A stretch of DNA of 49,618 bases from Cryomorphaceae bacterium (GCA_011525035.1 WTIZ01000066.1:9398-59015), one strand, 5' to 3'; shown: positions 1 through 9,207, counted from the first letter of the stretch. The notes: a model not told the origin generated them from the letters alone. A program made the numbers and translations.

Positions 1-75
1 GTGACCGTGGAAGGATTCGAACCTTCAACCGCTTGATTCGTAGTCAAGTACTCTATCCAGTTGAGCTACACGGCC
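1..75 (-). tRNA. tRNA-Arg (anticodon ACG)
   Basis: Read on the minus strand this folds as a full cloverleaf. The acceptor stem GGCCGTG/CACGGTC (75-69 with 9-3) has one G-T pair, the anticodon arm is CTTGA-CTACGAA-TCAAG, and the T loop is TTCGAAT. The anticodon is ACG, so it reads CGN arginine codons, presumably after deamination to inosine. The discriminator base is A at position 2. Whether CCA is encoded cannot be seen because the window ends at base 1. A matching promoter lies just upstream (95-126). Confidence 0.96.
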
Positions 76-94
76 ATCTTCCCTTGCGGGAGGG

Positions 95-126
95 CAAATA
101 TATAGTAAAATGTTAGCCTGTTACAA
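95..126 (-). promoter_or_regulatory. Promoter for tRNA-Arg
   Basis: The minus strand carries TATATTTG (102-95), an exact match to the Bacteroidetes -7 element TAnnTTTG. A TTG lies 21 bases further upstream (126-124). Transcription would begin near 88-90, about 13-15 bases before the tRNA 5' end. Confidence 0.6.
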
Positions 127-183
127 GCCTAAAAGATTTTTTTGGAAATAAATTTTGGAGGAATGATACCCGTTGAGGATAGC

Positions 184-453
184 TTATTGAATCTCAACAG
201 TTAAGCCTACATCAAGCATTAAATCTGCCTTTGAACGCAGCTGCTCGTATGACCCAGAGAGCACTTGACACTTGCCTTTATAGTGCGTAATCCATGCACA
301 TTGTTCAGCCTGTTCTTCGGTGTGGTCACATACCGTACACAACACTTCAATCACAAAGTCAAACGAGTTCTCATGGTCGTTAAACAGGACCAAGGACTGC
401 TCCTTCAAAACGACGGAATCGTGACTAGGTTGGTATTTTTCTTGAGTGCTCAT
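184..453 (-). CDS. clpS: ATP-dependent Clp protease adaptor ClpS
   Basis: An 89-residue ClpS, the adaptor that binds N-degron substrates and hands them to the ClpAP/ClpCP protease in the cytoplasm. The family signature is clear: LVLFNDHENSFDFVIEVL at about residues 20-37 matches the N-end-binding loop and first helix, and ITHYKGKC carries the conserved His that contacts the substrate amino group. The usual NDD is NDH here. I start at the ATG at 453, not the upstream in-frame codon at 489, because the homologous region begins soon after and a near-consensus -7 box lies at 458-465, between the two. It follows the 1463-residue gene by 67 bases and precedes tRNA-Arg. Confidence 0.9.
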   Translation of the reverse strand: MSTQEKYQPSHDSVVLKEQSLVLFNDHENSFDFVIEVLCTVCDHTEEQAEQCAWITHYKGKCQVLSGSYEQLRSKADLMLDVGLTVEIQ

Positions 454-457
454 GCTG

Positions 458-465
458 TAAAAATA
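458..465 (-). promoter_or_regulatory. Possible -7 element for clpS (leaderless?)
   Basis: TATTTTTA on the minus strand matches TAnnTTTG at 7 of 8 positions. Its last base is four bases before the clpS ATG, so a start about five bases downstream would fall on the start codon itself. No clear -33 element is visible. Confidence 0.3.
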
Positions 466-520
466 AGACCTAAATCGAGATAAAAACACAGTACCTCTAC
501 TACTTTTTTAAACGAAGGAA

Positions 521-3500
521 CTAAGACTCCTTGATCCCGAATCTACGCTTGAGGAGCATGATTTTTCCTTTACCCGCTAGATTGTAAGTAAATGCTGGCT
601 GGTCGCCTTTTGCTGCAACGCTACGGTCCTTAGGATCCTTGGCTAAAATGCTTGCATTAAACTCTTCGTCGCTACTGCGTAAACTCATTACAGTTCCTTT
701 GAATGCGATATAGAAGAAGTCTGTACCGTTGTCCAGGTAAAGGGTAATCTCGCTTCCTCTGCGGCGCTCTTTGATTTCCACCAAACAATCTACCTCAGCA
801 AAAATCGGAACGTTATAGATGTTTTGAATAAAGGCCTTACCGTCACTTCTGAAACTTTTGTAGCGTCCACTGTATTCTAGTGTTATGCCACTCATTACTA
901 GGCTTTGACGGAGTTCTTTTGGGAATCGGCCATCGGCCTCAATAGCACTTAATTCATTCAAAAACTTAGATCCTGCCTTTTGACCTAAAAGGCCATAAAT
1001 ACCCTGAACGTACGCTTCATCGTCACTTCTCAAGGTTCCCGATCCGTCTGAGAACAAACCACCTACCAACTCCCACGCGTCCTTGTCTACCGGAGCATCT
1101 AGAGTCCAAACTGCATCAATAGTTACGTCGTCTTTGTCCAAATCGTGACGCACTTCACCGGCCATTGCCATATTTAGACCTCCAGAGTTTTTCAGAACAT
1201 TAATAGGCCCTGTCGCATAGAGGTCACAATCGTAATTATGGAATACCAAATACGGATCCGGCACAGAGTTATCCTTGAGCTTTTCGTAGGTAGTAATTAC
1301 ATAACCTTGTTCCTGGTTGTCATAGAACAGTACACCTGTGGCCGAAAGCAGCTCTATATCTGCACGATCTGCGTATTTAGATAAGAAGTTACTGTGCCCG
1401 CCCAAGCTGTCTTGAGAGATGTAGATACCATTAAACGTATTATCGCGAAGTTGCAGAGGGTCATTTTCAGGCAGTTCAATCACGATGTCCGTGGGATCAA
1501 TGTAGCTGGCAATGTCAAACCAAGTGGTCTGTAGGTTCTTACAATCGTTTTGGATGAGTATAGACCCTTTGAAGAACATGGGTTCCTGATCTGCTTCAAG
1601 CTGCACTTTTCCTCGATACCCGAAATACGGACTCAAGAAGAAGTCGTCCTTTTCTTCAATTTCTGCGAGACCGATGGTCATGCCGGCTGTATCAGGCTTA
1701 ATACTTTCAAACTCGATAGGCCATGTAGAGCCTTCTTCATCAAGGTAATCGTACATACCGTGTGCGGTGTAGCGATAATGCCCTCTAATTCTTGTGGTTG
1801 CCTCATAGAAGGCGTGAAGTTTAGAGTAGCGATTGGCTATAATCTCTGAATTCTCAAGAGGATCCATGGCCGCATTCATGCGCACCACCACATAGCCACT
1901 ATCCGGTATGATACGCGCATCAGCTACATCAATTTCTGGAACATCGAAGGCTTCGAGTACACTTGGAGCCAGGTCGAAACGAGCGAATCCAGCACTGAAG
2001 TCTAGACTATCTTGAAGCGGATGGGTGCTGACCAAATAGGCTTCATTGTCTGTATTGTGCTTGATGTCCACCTTGGCTTGGTCCATCTGCCATTCTGCAT
2101 GGTCCATGTAGGCCATATATTGGTTGGCAGGGAACTCTATAAAGCTTGCCGGGTCCAATTTGTCAAAGACCCCTTCGCGCTTGTCAAAATCTACACGAGC
2201 GGAACTCTCCAACATCTGGAAGGCCCATTGCTCGTCATTAGCTCTTGTCTTCACTCGGAAATCTTGCTCGCCACTTTCAAACGAACGTCTGTAGAAGGTA
2301 TATCCTTCGGTTTCGCTGTTGTGCTTGGCTGTGAGATATCGAAGTTCTCCCGTACCAAAAAGCCCGCTAGTGCCATAGGTCAGCTGACCTTCAGCAACCA
2401 CATTTTCCGCGCCATACATACCAAAGGGTATAGCTCTGGATTCCGCCTCGATATAATCGCTGTACGGAAACCAATGGAATGGATTGTCCCTACCTGAGGC
2501 CTGCGGATAACCGTTCCCCGAAAATCCTTCTTCGATATCAAAGGTGGTCGCCCTACCCTTTGCATCATCAGGGAACATCAGGATATCCGGACATATTGTT
2601 AGGCTCTGAAGGTATTCAATCTGCCCTTCCGCGTGGAGGCCTTGGTTGGAGAGTGCTATTTCACCTTCAAAGGTGCCTTTACCACGATAATTCGGTGTTG
2701 GCGGCATAGTGGTTGAAAACCCGAGCGAATAATCCGGCATTACTTGCAGCGGCTGTGGGAAGACTGGGAAGATGTCGGCGCTGTGGAACGTTGCATCGAA
2801 GAGAATACCGTCGGTAGTTGTATTGTCTAAGGAGTCGATGGTGAATGGCTCTACGGCCATGTAAAATCTAGAACGGTCATAGATGCCGTCGTGAATCTTT
2901 CTATCGTCGTAATAAACGAATGAGTTATTCAGGGCTTGGAAGATCGGATATTCGGGATAGTACTCCTTGGAACTCTTATTGTCCGGCTGGTCGATGAGCA
3001 GTTGACCCTGTAGGTCAGAAAGTACGGTCTGCACGTCTACAAGGGCTGCACGCTCTCCAGGAGGTGGGTTGAATTCGCGCACCTTGAAGCGCATAGAATC
3101 GATCTGAGGCATGTCCACACGGAATCCTTGGTAATCGAAGGTGTATCCCTGCCCCCAATAATTGAACAAACCGGCGTTGATTCGTCCATCAAAGGTGAAA
3201 TCCATGTCTTTTTTCATGGTGATTCTACCCCCTCGCGGATAAAGGTTCACTTGCTGCGAATCACTAACTGCGATGCGCTGAACACCCGCAATATCCATTT
3301 CGTAGTTGAGTAGGGATATCTGTGCATTGCTACCCTGACCGATGCGAGAAACGAATTGGATTACATCATAATCTCGTTTTCCGGTCCAATTCTCCAAGTA
3401 TTCAAACAATCGATCGGTCAAAGTGATGGTCTGAGCGTCCACATCAAACTCTACAAAGCCTTGAATGGCCATTTCAAAGAGGAAGCGTTCTCCACTTTCG

Positions 3501-4912
3501 GGGTCCATGCGTAAGGCATAGGTCAACTCACGCAGCGGCATATTTTCATAGCCGTAGCTGTACGCCGCATTTTTCAATTCAATGAGCGGGTGCGTTCGTT
3601 GCAAGCCTGCAATTTGCTCCATTCGGGCGATACGGAAATATTGCTTGGACTCAAATACAGCAGCCTGTTGGGAGCCTAGATTGAGGTTACGTAAGGATAA
3701 TTTCGGGGTACCTTGGTTCCAGATCAGCTGGTCCACATTCATGTCCATGCTGTGGTAGGAATCCGTCCAAGAGCTTAGGCCTAAACCCGTTTTGTAACGA
3801 ATGATGCGTACTTGACCCGAGCGTGGGTCGAAACGCATTTCACAATACGGATGGTACAAGCTGTCCTCGCCAAGATGAGCGGTGACCTCAACGCGGCCGG
3901 AGCTTAACAGGGAATCTCTGAATAAGAATCGTCCACTGCGCAAGGTGATGATGGTGTCGTTGTTGTAGGTGAATTGCACCTTTGCCATGGCACTATCAGG
4001 GGATAGTCCGTAATAGTTGGGGCCTACAACGCCAAGACCGCCTCGGAAGTGAACTTCGTTATATACATTAGGAAGCAGGAAGTCATTTTTATAACTGGCA
4101 AATCGTGGATATTGGGCACTGCGCTGGGCACGAGCACTTAGGCGCTCCTCAAAGACCCCTTTGAGAGGCTCATCATAAAGCTCAGATGCATAAAGCGTTG
4201 CAGAATCTGCCTTAAAATATCCTTGGCGTGTATCAAGGGTCCAATTGGAAAGTTCTCCGTACAACTCATCTTCGTACTTACCGACACGGCCCCAGAATAC
4301 AGTACCGCCGTTGGCTTCAAGACGGCCGGCACGCGGATAGAATCGACCCGAAGTACCCATGATTATTGTACTGTCTTGACGGTAACGCCCAATGATATCG
4401 CCATCGCCGATGAGGAAGTAGAGCTCCTTCTTGTCAAACTGCATGCTCCACTCACTGTACGGGGCTTTCCAAATCAAATCATTGTTATCGTAAAAGCGGT
4501 GCTTAACGATGTTGGCATACAACTGATCCAAGTAATCTTTGGTACGTGAAGATGGATTTGAACGGATGTAACTGTTTAGGTGGTCGACAACTTTAAGCAA
4601 CGTGCCGTACTCCTCGTTGTTGTTGATGTATGCGGTAATTCGGAACAATTCTTCCCACACATCAGGATCGGTAATTCGTTTGCGCAGCATGTTGTTGCAC
4701 AGGGCAATCCAATCCTTCTCCGAATCCTCGTCGATGGCATAGATCACATCGGGCAGTAAGGAATCCGCAAAGAGTGCTTTACGCTCTTTTGGAAGTTTAA
4801 CCAAAGTGGTGAACTCCTCTGAGAACTGATCAATGGTTGAAAAGCGGACGACCTTCTGTGCGCTCATTTGAAGCGACAGCAGTAGTGCCAAAAGCCATCC
4901 GAATTTTCTCAT
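521..4912 (-). CDS. Very large exported protein of unknown function (1463 aa)
   Basis: I do not recognise this family. A Sec signal peptide is plain (MRKFGWLLALLLSLQMSAQ, cleavage after SAQ), so the protein enters the periplasm or goes further. The rest lacks hydrophobic spans and is dominated by alternating polar and hydrophobic strands with many short Gly- and Asp-rich turns. There are recurrent patterns of the type GxGxLxYLTA and FxFxGRI, suggestive of a long beta-sheet or repeated jelly-roll architecture such as LptD-N or AsmA-like proteins; that resemblance is only my inference. There is no Type IX secretion C-terminal domain and no lipobox. The ATG shares one base with the prmA stop (TAATG), so the two are translationally coupled. 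Codon use and composition match the neighbours, so recent acquisition is not indicated. Confidence 0.75.
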   Translation of the reverse strand: MRKFGWLLALLLSLQMSAQKVVRFSTIDQFSEEFTTLVKLPKERKALFADSLLPDVIYAIDEDSEKDWIALCNNMLRKRITDPDVWEELFRITAYINNNEEYGTLLKVVDHLNSYIRSNPSSRTKDYLDQLYANIVKHRFYDNNDLIWKAPYSEWSMQFDKKELYFLIGDGDIIGRYRQDSTIIMGTSGRFYPRAGRLEANGGTVFWGRVGKYEDELYGELSNWTLDTRQGYFKADSATLYASELYDEPLKGVFEERLSARAQRSAQYPRFASYKNDFLLPNVYNEVHFRGGLGVVGPNYYGLSPDSAMAKVQFTYNNDTIITLRSGRFLFRDSLLSSGRVEVTAHLGEDSLYHPYCEMRFDPRSGQVRIIRYKTGLGLSSWTDSYHSMDMNVDQLIWNQGTPKLSLRNLNLGSQQAAVFESKQYFRIARMEQIAGLQRTHPLIELKNAAYSYGYENMPLRELTYALRMDPESGERFLFEMAIQGFVEFDVDAQTITLTDRLFEYLENWTGKRDYDVIQFVSRIGQGSNAQISLLNYEMDIAGVQRIAVSDSQQVNLYPRGGRITMKKDMDFTFDGRINAGLFNYWGQGYTFDYQGFRVDMPQIDSMRFKVREFNPPPGERAALVDVQTVLSDLQGQLLIDQPDNKSSKEYYPEYPIFQALNNSFVYYDDRKIHDGIYDRSRFYMAVEPFTIDSLDNTTTDGILFDATFHSADIFPVFPQPLQVMPDYSLGFSTTMPPTPNYRGKGTFEGEIALSNQGLHAEGQIEYLQSLTICPDILMFPDDAKGRATTFDIEEGFSGNGYPQASGRDNPFHWFPYSDYIEAESRAIPFGMYGAENVVAEGQLTYGTSGLFGTGELRYLTAKHNSETEGYTFYRRSFESGEQDFRVKTRANDEQWAFQMLESSARVDFDKREGVFDKLDPASFIEFPANQYMAYMDHAEWQMDQAKVDIKHNTDNEAYLVSTHPLQDSLDFSAGFARFDLAPSVLEAFDVPEIDVADARIIPDSGYVVVRMNAAMDPLENSEIIANRYSKLHAFYEATTRIRGHYRYTAHGMYDYLDEEGSTWPIEFESIKPDTAGMTIGLAEIEEKDDFFLSPYFGYRGKVQLEADQEPMFFKGSILIQNDCKNLQTTWFDIASYIDPTDIVIELPENDPLQLRDNTFNGIYISQDSLGGHSNFLSKYADRADIELLSATGVLFYDNQEQGYVITTYEKLKDNSVPDPYLVFHNYDCDLYATGPINVLKNSGGLNMAMAGEVRHDLDKDDVTIDAVWTLDAPVDKDAWELVGGLFSDGSGTLRSDDEAYVQGIYGLLGQKAGSKFLNELSAIEADGRFPKELRQSLVMSGITLEYSGRYKSFRSDGKAFIQNIYNVPIFAEVDCLVEIKERRRGSEITLYLDNGTDFFYIAFKGTVMSLRSSDEEFNASILAKDPKDRSVAAKGDQPAFTYNLAGKGKIMLLKRRFGIKES

Positions 4913-5742
4913 TACTTCACCATTTTAAGGCTGCGCCATTGTTCGCGCTCTTTTACACCTACGTAAGTTAACCCCGCAGCCGATGCAGATTCACGAAGTG
5001 TAGGAATGTTTTCCTCATAAAAACCGCTGAAGAATATAGTCCCTCCCTCTTTCAACGCACCTACGTATGCGTTCATATCTGCTAGGAGGACATTTAGATT
5101 AATATTGGCACAAATGGTATCAAAGGTGCCTTCGATGGCATCTGCTCCGCCAATCTCTGCGGTCATTTTGCTTTGGTTGCGTTCAGCGTTTTCCAAGGTG
5201 TTTTCAATACACCAGGTATCTATATCAATACCGTGTACCCTCGAAGCACCACGCATATCCGCAAGAATGCCCAAGATACCAGTACCACAGCCCATATCGA
5301 GCACTTCGTGACCAGTAGTGTCGGTTTCCAGCAACCATTGGATCATCATGTGCGTAGTCTGATGGTGTCCTGTCCCAAAGGACATTTTTGGCTCTATGAG
5401 CATAGGATACTCAAAGCCTTGTTTCTCTTCGTGGAACGGTGCTCGAATGTATACGCGTCCGTCAACCTCAATGGGATCGAAGTTGTTTTCCCATTCCGCG
5501 TTCCAATTGACCTGTTCGATTTCCTGGGTAGCAAAACTCGTTTGCACACCCTCCCAAAGAAGTGCTTCCTTCACGGCAGCCTCATCGAAATCTTCTTTGA
5601 TGATGTAGGCCTCAAAACCTTCTGCAGTCTCTGAAAAGCTTTCAAAGCCTAAGGTGCCCAGTTGGGCAATAAAAATGTCGCGGAAAGGCTCAAGTGGTTG
5701 AACCTTCACCGCGACTTCAATATAAATAGGCGTATCCGACAT
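4912..5742 (-). CDS. prmA: Ribosomal protein L11 methyltransferase
   Basis: A 276-residue PrmA, the SAM-dependent enzyme that trimethylates ribosomal protein L11. An N-terminal L11-recognition domain (about 1-75) precedes the class I Rossmann methyltransferase. Visible motifs are SFGTGHHQTT at 121-130, the SAM-binding motif I DMGCGTG at 149-155, and the substrate-side motif ANINLNVL at 212-219 that replaces NPPF in this family. The length is near the usual 260-295. It lies 3 bases after tpiA and its stop overlaps the start of the large exported protein by one base, so it belongs to the minus-strand operon that begins near 9207. Confidence 0.95.
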   Translation of the reverse strand: MSDTPIYIEVAVKVQPLEPFRDIFIAQLGTLGFESFSETAEGFEAYIIKEDFDEAAVKEALLWEGVQTSFATQEIEQVNWNAEWENNFDPIEVDGRVYIRAPFHEEKQGFEYPMLIEPKMSFGTGHHQTTHMMIQWLLETDTTGHEVLDMGCGTGILGILADMRGASRVHGIDIDTWCIENTLENAERNQSKMTAEIGGADAIEGTFDTICANINLNVLLADMNAYVGALKEGGTIFFSGFYEENIPTLRESASAAGLTYVGVKEREQWRSLKMVK

Positions 5743-5745
5743 GGA

Positions 5746-6516
5746 TTATGCGTTTGTTCTAGCAGCAATGATCGCTGTAAAATCTTCTGCTTTCAGTGAA
5801 GCACCGCCGATCAAACCACCGTCGATATCTGGCTGAGCAAAGAGTTCAGCAGCATTGCCTGGCTTACACGAACCACCATAAAGCACAGTTACGTTCTCAG
5901 CAGTCTCTGCATCGAAGCGCTCGGTGAGCCAAGCACGGATGCCTGCATGTACCTCTTGCGCTTGCTCTGGTGTTGCCACCTCGCCAGTACCAATGGCCCA
6001 TACTGGCTCGTATGCCAAGATGATGTTATCCATGTCTTCAGCGATAAAGCCTTCAAGACCTTCAGCACATTGCTTTAGGATCACATCCATAAACGCCCCG
6101 CTTTTACGCTCTTCCAATGTTTCACCAATACAGTAAATGGCGGCCAATTCATTATTCAAAGACTGCTCAATCTTCACCTTACAGCTCTCGTTTGTTTCAC
6201 CAAAGTACTGACGGCGCTCACTGTGTCCGATGATTACTGCATCAAGATCCATGCTCGCGAGCATTGGAGCACTAATTTCTCCAGTATAGGCACCGCTGTC
6301 TTTTTCGTGTACGTTTTGTGCAGCAACTGCGATGTACTCGTTGTCCACCAATGCACCCACTACATCGCTTAAATACAATGCAGGCGGCGTGATGATCACA
6401 CCAGTTTCACCCACTACTTCTTCCGTCAAAGATGCCTTTAGTCCATCGACCAATTCCATCGCTTCCGCGTAAGTAGTATTCATTTTCCAGTTTCCAGCTA
6501 CGATTCTACGTCTCAT
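5746..6516 (-). CDS. tpiA: Triosephosphate isomerase
   Basis: A 256-residue TIM-barrel enzyme interconverting dihydroxyacetone phosphate and glyceraldehyde 3-phosphate in glycolysis and gluconeogenesis. The whole active site can be seen: GNWKMN with Lys11, the electrophile His98 in IIGHSERR, the general base Glu170 in AYEPVWAIGTG (also the start of loop 6), and the phosphate-binding LYGGSCKPGN and GLIGGASL segments near the C-terminus. Length and start (ATG, MRRRIVAGNWK) are normal for the family. It follows the permease by 27 bases, which is compatible with one transcript. Confidence 0.98.
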   Translation of the reverse strand: MRRRIVAGNWKMNTTYAEAMELVDGLKASLTEEVVGETGVIITPPALYLSDVVGALVDNEYIAVAAQNVHEKDSGAYTGEISAPMLASMDLDAVIIGHSERRQYFGETNESCKVKIEQSLNNELAAIYCIGETLEERKSGAFMDVILKQCAEGLEGFIAEDMDNIILAYEPVWAIGTGEVATPEQAQEVHAGIRAWLTERFDAETAENVTVLYGGSCKPGNAAELFAQPDIDGGLIGGASLKAEDFTAIIAARTNA

Positions 6517-6543
6517 TATTTGTGTTGTTTTTGATGTGTCGTT

Positions 6544-7548
6544 TTAAAATAATTCTGCCCGAACCCTTGGGTCCAAAATGGCGTATGCTATATCCACCAA
6601 GGTGGTGATGATGACAAAGATGGCGGCAATGACCAAAACGCATCCCATTGTCACCGGCAAATCTCGTGTATTTAATGCTTCAACCAACAGTTTTCCCATA
6701 CCGTTCCAACCAAAAATGATTTCGACGAAAACGGCACCTGCGAGCAAGGATGCGAACCATCCACTAACTGTGGTAATTATAGGGTTGCTGGCCACCGGAA
6801 GAATGTGGCGCAGAAGCACGCGGCCTTCCGGAATTCCCTTTGCCCGCGCAGTACGCACAAAGTCCATAGCCCCGACTTCCAAGATGCTTTTACGGGTCAA
6901 TTGTACAATGACTCCAATAGGACGTATTCCGAGCGTTAGCGCCGGAAGTATCAAATTTTTAAGCTGTAAGTAGCGCTCACCGCTGTAATCGTCTACCTCG
7001 TACAAGGAACCGGTCAAGCTTAGCCCAGTCCATGGCCCTAATAAGTAAGCGAATACCCATGCAAGCAGCACTGCCGTAAAGAAAGACGGCAAACTCATAC
7101 CCAAAGAGCTCAAAGTCGTCAACGCATGATCTATCCAACTGCCCTCGTTATAGGCAGCAATGGCGCCTAAGAACATACCCAAGAGTACCGCGAAGCCAAT
7201 CGAAGTAGCTGCAAGTAGCGCTGTATTGGGAAAGGTTGCAGCGATAAGCCCACGAACAGATTGGCCCTGTCTTTGGAAACTCTCGCCTAAATCTGGTGCC
7301 GAAAAGGAAAACCCATCACTTGTATCGAAGGGAAGTATTCTGCCCAAGTAGTTCACGTATTGAACGGCCACCGGTTTATCCAAACCGTATTTCGCACGAA
7401 CTGCAGCGAGCGCCTCAGGGTCTTCTCGCTTGCCCAGCATCATTTGGGCACTGTCGCCTGGTACGATGGTAAAAAGGAAGAAAACAAGCGTGGCCACCCC
7501 CCAAAGGGTGAATAAAGCCAATGCTATTTTTCGCCCTGCAAATGCCAT
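6544..7548 (-). CDS. ABC transporter permease, DppB/OppB family
   Basis: A 334-residue inner-membrane permease of the peptide/nickel (DppB) type. It has an N-terminal membrane helix followed by a periplasmic loop containing the family's MLGKREDPEA and LDKPVAVQY segments, then five further helices. The cytoplasmic EAA-type loop that contacts the ATPase is recognisable around TARAKGIPEGRVLLRHILP. The partner permease, ATPases and binding protein are not in this window, so this half-transporter must pair with a locus elsewhere. The stop of the upstream DoxX gene and this ATG share one base, indicating coupling. Substrate cannot be deduced; peptide transport is the family default. Confidence 0.88.
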   Translation of the reverse strand: MAFAGRKIALALFTLWGVATLVFFLFTIVPGDSAQMMLGKREDPEALAAVRAKYGLDKPVAVQYVNYLGRILPFDTSDGFSFSAPDLGESFQRQGQSVRGLIAATFPNTALLAATSIGFAVLLGMFLGAIAAYNEGSWIDHALTTLSSLGMSLPSFFTAVLLAWVFAYLLGPWTGLSLTGSLYEVDDYSGERYLQLKNLILPALTLGIRPIGVIVQLTRKSILEVGAMDFVRTARAKGIPEGRVLLRHILPVASNPIITTVSGWFASLLAGAVFVEIIFGWNGMGKLLVEALNTRDLPVTMGCVLVIAAIFVIITTLVDIAYAILDPRVRAELF

Positions 7549-8663
7549 TACCTCGGACTATCGTTGTGGTGGAATTTCTTCGCCACACTGCCTTTATTCA
7601 AAACAACCCACCCAGGATTAGAACGCACCATGGTCTTCAGGGTTGTTTCATCCGTAAAAGCAAACGGCGTTTGATTTGTCAAACCGTAGCTGGCAAAATC
7701 TTCCGGCATTGAAGCACTGAGTACAATGTGCGGCGTACCCTCACCTGCAAGCTTCTCAAGGGTCGGCAAAACATTGCCCCATCCTTTCTCCGAAGTCTTC
7801 GCGTGGTTATAAGCCACCAACAGCCAAACCTCATCCAAAGCCAAAATACTGTCCGTGATATCGCCGTAATCGTTCATGATACTAAAGTCATGCACCGGCG
7901 GCTCATACCCTTCTGCAACCTTGACCGTTTTACTAAGCTCGCTCAGCATGGTCCACTCGGTCTTCTCCCACCACTTCTCACTGATGTACTCCGTTGAAGT
8001 GATTTCCGTCATTTCACCTGCCTCATTCTGCATGGTATAAATAACCTCATATTTCGGGGGCTCCAAGCCAAGCTCTTCTGCAGGTTTCATGCCTTCGATG
8101 ATACTTAAACCTTCTGCGTATGGACGAAAATCACGCGAAGGCAGGTGATTCATCACTTGGTAGGTAAAAACAATACTAAAGCCCAACCCGAAGGCCATTA
8201 AGGCATACGATGTCATTTTTGGGACGCTGCTAAAAATTTGCTTTTCACCCCACCAAAGAATCAAGATGAGCCCACAAAGGACAACATCCTTATAAAATGA
8301 CTCCCACGGCGTCAAAGGAATGGCATCGCCGAAGCAACCACAATCGGTCACCTGATTGAAATACGCACTCCAAAAAGTCAAGAACGTGAAGAATCCAATC
8401 ATTCCACTGAGCAATAGAAGAACCGCTCGCTTCCAAAGACCTAGTAACAAGGCTAAACCTAAAAGCACCTCAACCGCTACCAAAATGATAGCAAGAGGCA
8501 ATGCCAACGGTTCGAAGATGGGAAGGTTTAGTACTTCTTCGCTGAAGTACTCCTCCAGCTTGAAACTAAATCCTACTGGATCGTTCATCTTCACCAATCC
8601 GGAGAAAATAAACAGTCCACCTACAAGTACTTGTGCGATTCGGGTCAGGAATGATTTCATCAT
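7548..8663 (-). CDS. BT_3928-family DoxX-like membrane protein
   Basis: A 371-residue protein with four N-terminal membrane helices of the DoxX/MauE type (about 1-140) and a C-terminal soluble part after a further helix near 155-175. The N-terminal half contains FSGLVKMNDPVGFSFKLEEY, the signature of the Bacteroidetes BT_3928 family, and TDCGCFGD, a Cys-x-Cys motif typical of MauE/DoxX proteins linked to thiol redox chemistry. The C-terminal domain (about 260-371) looks thioredoxin-like in length and pattern but has no CxxC, so a redox role for it is uncertain. It overlaps the permease by one base and lies a single base after the DUF1599 gene. Confidence 0.85.
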   Translation of the reverse strand: MMKSFLTRIAQVLVGGLFIFSGLVKMNDPVGFSFKLEEYFSEEVLNLPIFEPLALPLAIILVAVEVLLGLALLLGLWKRAVLLLLSGMIGFFTFLTFWSAYFNQVTDCGCFGDAIPLTPWESFYKDVVLCGLILILWWGEKQIFSSVPKMTSYALMAFGLGFSIVFTYQVMNHLPSRDFRPYAEGLSIIEGMKPAEELGLEPPKYEVIYTMQNEAGEMTEITSTEYISEKWWEKTEWTMLSELSKTVKVAEGYEPPVHDFSIMNDYGDITDSILALDEVWLLVAYNHAKTSEKGWGNVLPTLEKLAGEGTPHIVLSASMPEDFASYGLTNQTPFAFTDETTLKTMVRSNPGWVVLNKGSVAKKFHHNDSPR

Positions 8664-8664
8664 G

Positions 8665-9207
8665 TTACGCCGCTTTTTCCATGAACTTAATTAACGCGAA
8701 AACACTGTAATTGATCATATCTAGGTAGTTCGCATCCAAGCCTTCGCTCACCAGCGTCTTACCCTGATTGTCTTCAATTTGCTTTACGCGCAAGAGTTTC
8801 TGGATGATCAGGTCGGTAAAGCTTGAAACGCGCATATCTCGCCATGCCTCACCGTAGTCGTGATTCTTCTTGAGCATGAGCTCCTTCGCTTCGTTAGCCT
8901 TTTCTAAGTAAGCCGCAGAAGCTTCTTCCCAATCCATATCGGGTTGTTCTGCAATGCCCTTATCCAACTGGATCAACGCCATGATGCTGTAATTCAAGAT
9001 GCCAATAAACTCTCCCTCAAGCGGATCGTCCACCAATTGTTCGCCCTTTTGCTCAATGCTACGCAGGCGTTGTGCTTTGATAAATATTTGATCGGTCAAC
9101 GACGGCAAACGCAAAATGCGCCAGGCCGTGCCGTAATCTTTTCCTTTTTTCTCAAAAAGTCCGTGGCATTTAGAAAGCACGGCATCGAATTGTTCAGCTG
9201 TATTCAT
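8665..9207 (-). CDS. DUF1599 protein (tandem repeat)
   Basis: A 180-residue all-helical protein built from two copies of one unit: KGKDYGTAWRILRLPSLTDQ (about 21-40) and NHDYGEAWRDMRVSSFTDLI (about 115-134), each followed by a helix ending in an INYS or LNYS motif. That is the DUF1599 architecture. The function is not established; the acidic helical repeats recall all-alpha NTP pyrophosphatases (MazG/dUTPase-like), but that is inference. It is first in the minus-strand operon with the DoxX protein and is divergent from folP, with 38 bases between the start codons. TATCTTCG on the minus strand at 9236-9229 is a possible -7 element. Confidence 0.85.
   Translation of the reverse strand: MNTAEQFDAVLSKCHGLFEKKGKDYGTAWRILRLPSLTDQIFIKAQRLRSIEQKGEQLVDDPLEGEFIGILNYSIMALIQLDKGIAEQPDMDWEEASAAYLEKANEAKELMLKKNHDYGEAWRDMRVSSFTDLIIQKLLRVKQIEDNQGKTLVSEGLDANYLDMINYSVFALIKFMEKAA

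Noticed and set aside
1-75. tRNA-Arg as an integration site
   Set aside because: No integrase, no phage or plasmid genes, and no repeat of the tRNA 3' end was noticed in the window.
2012-2497. 161-codon plus-strand frame inside the large exported-protein gene
   Set aside because: Antisense to a continuous 1463-codon gene with a signal peptide. The translated product has irregular composition and no start signal.
5173-5634. 153-codon plus-strand frame within prmA
   Set aside because: Antisense to a clear PrmA with all motifs; no homology and no promoter.
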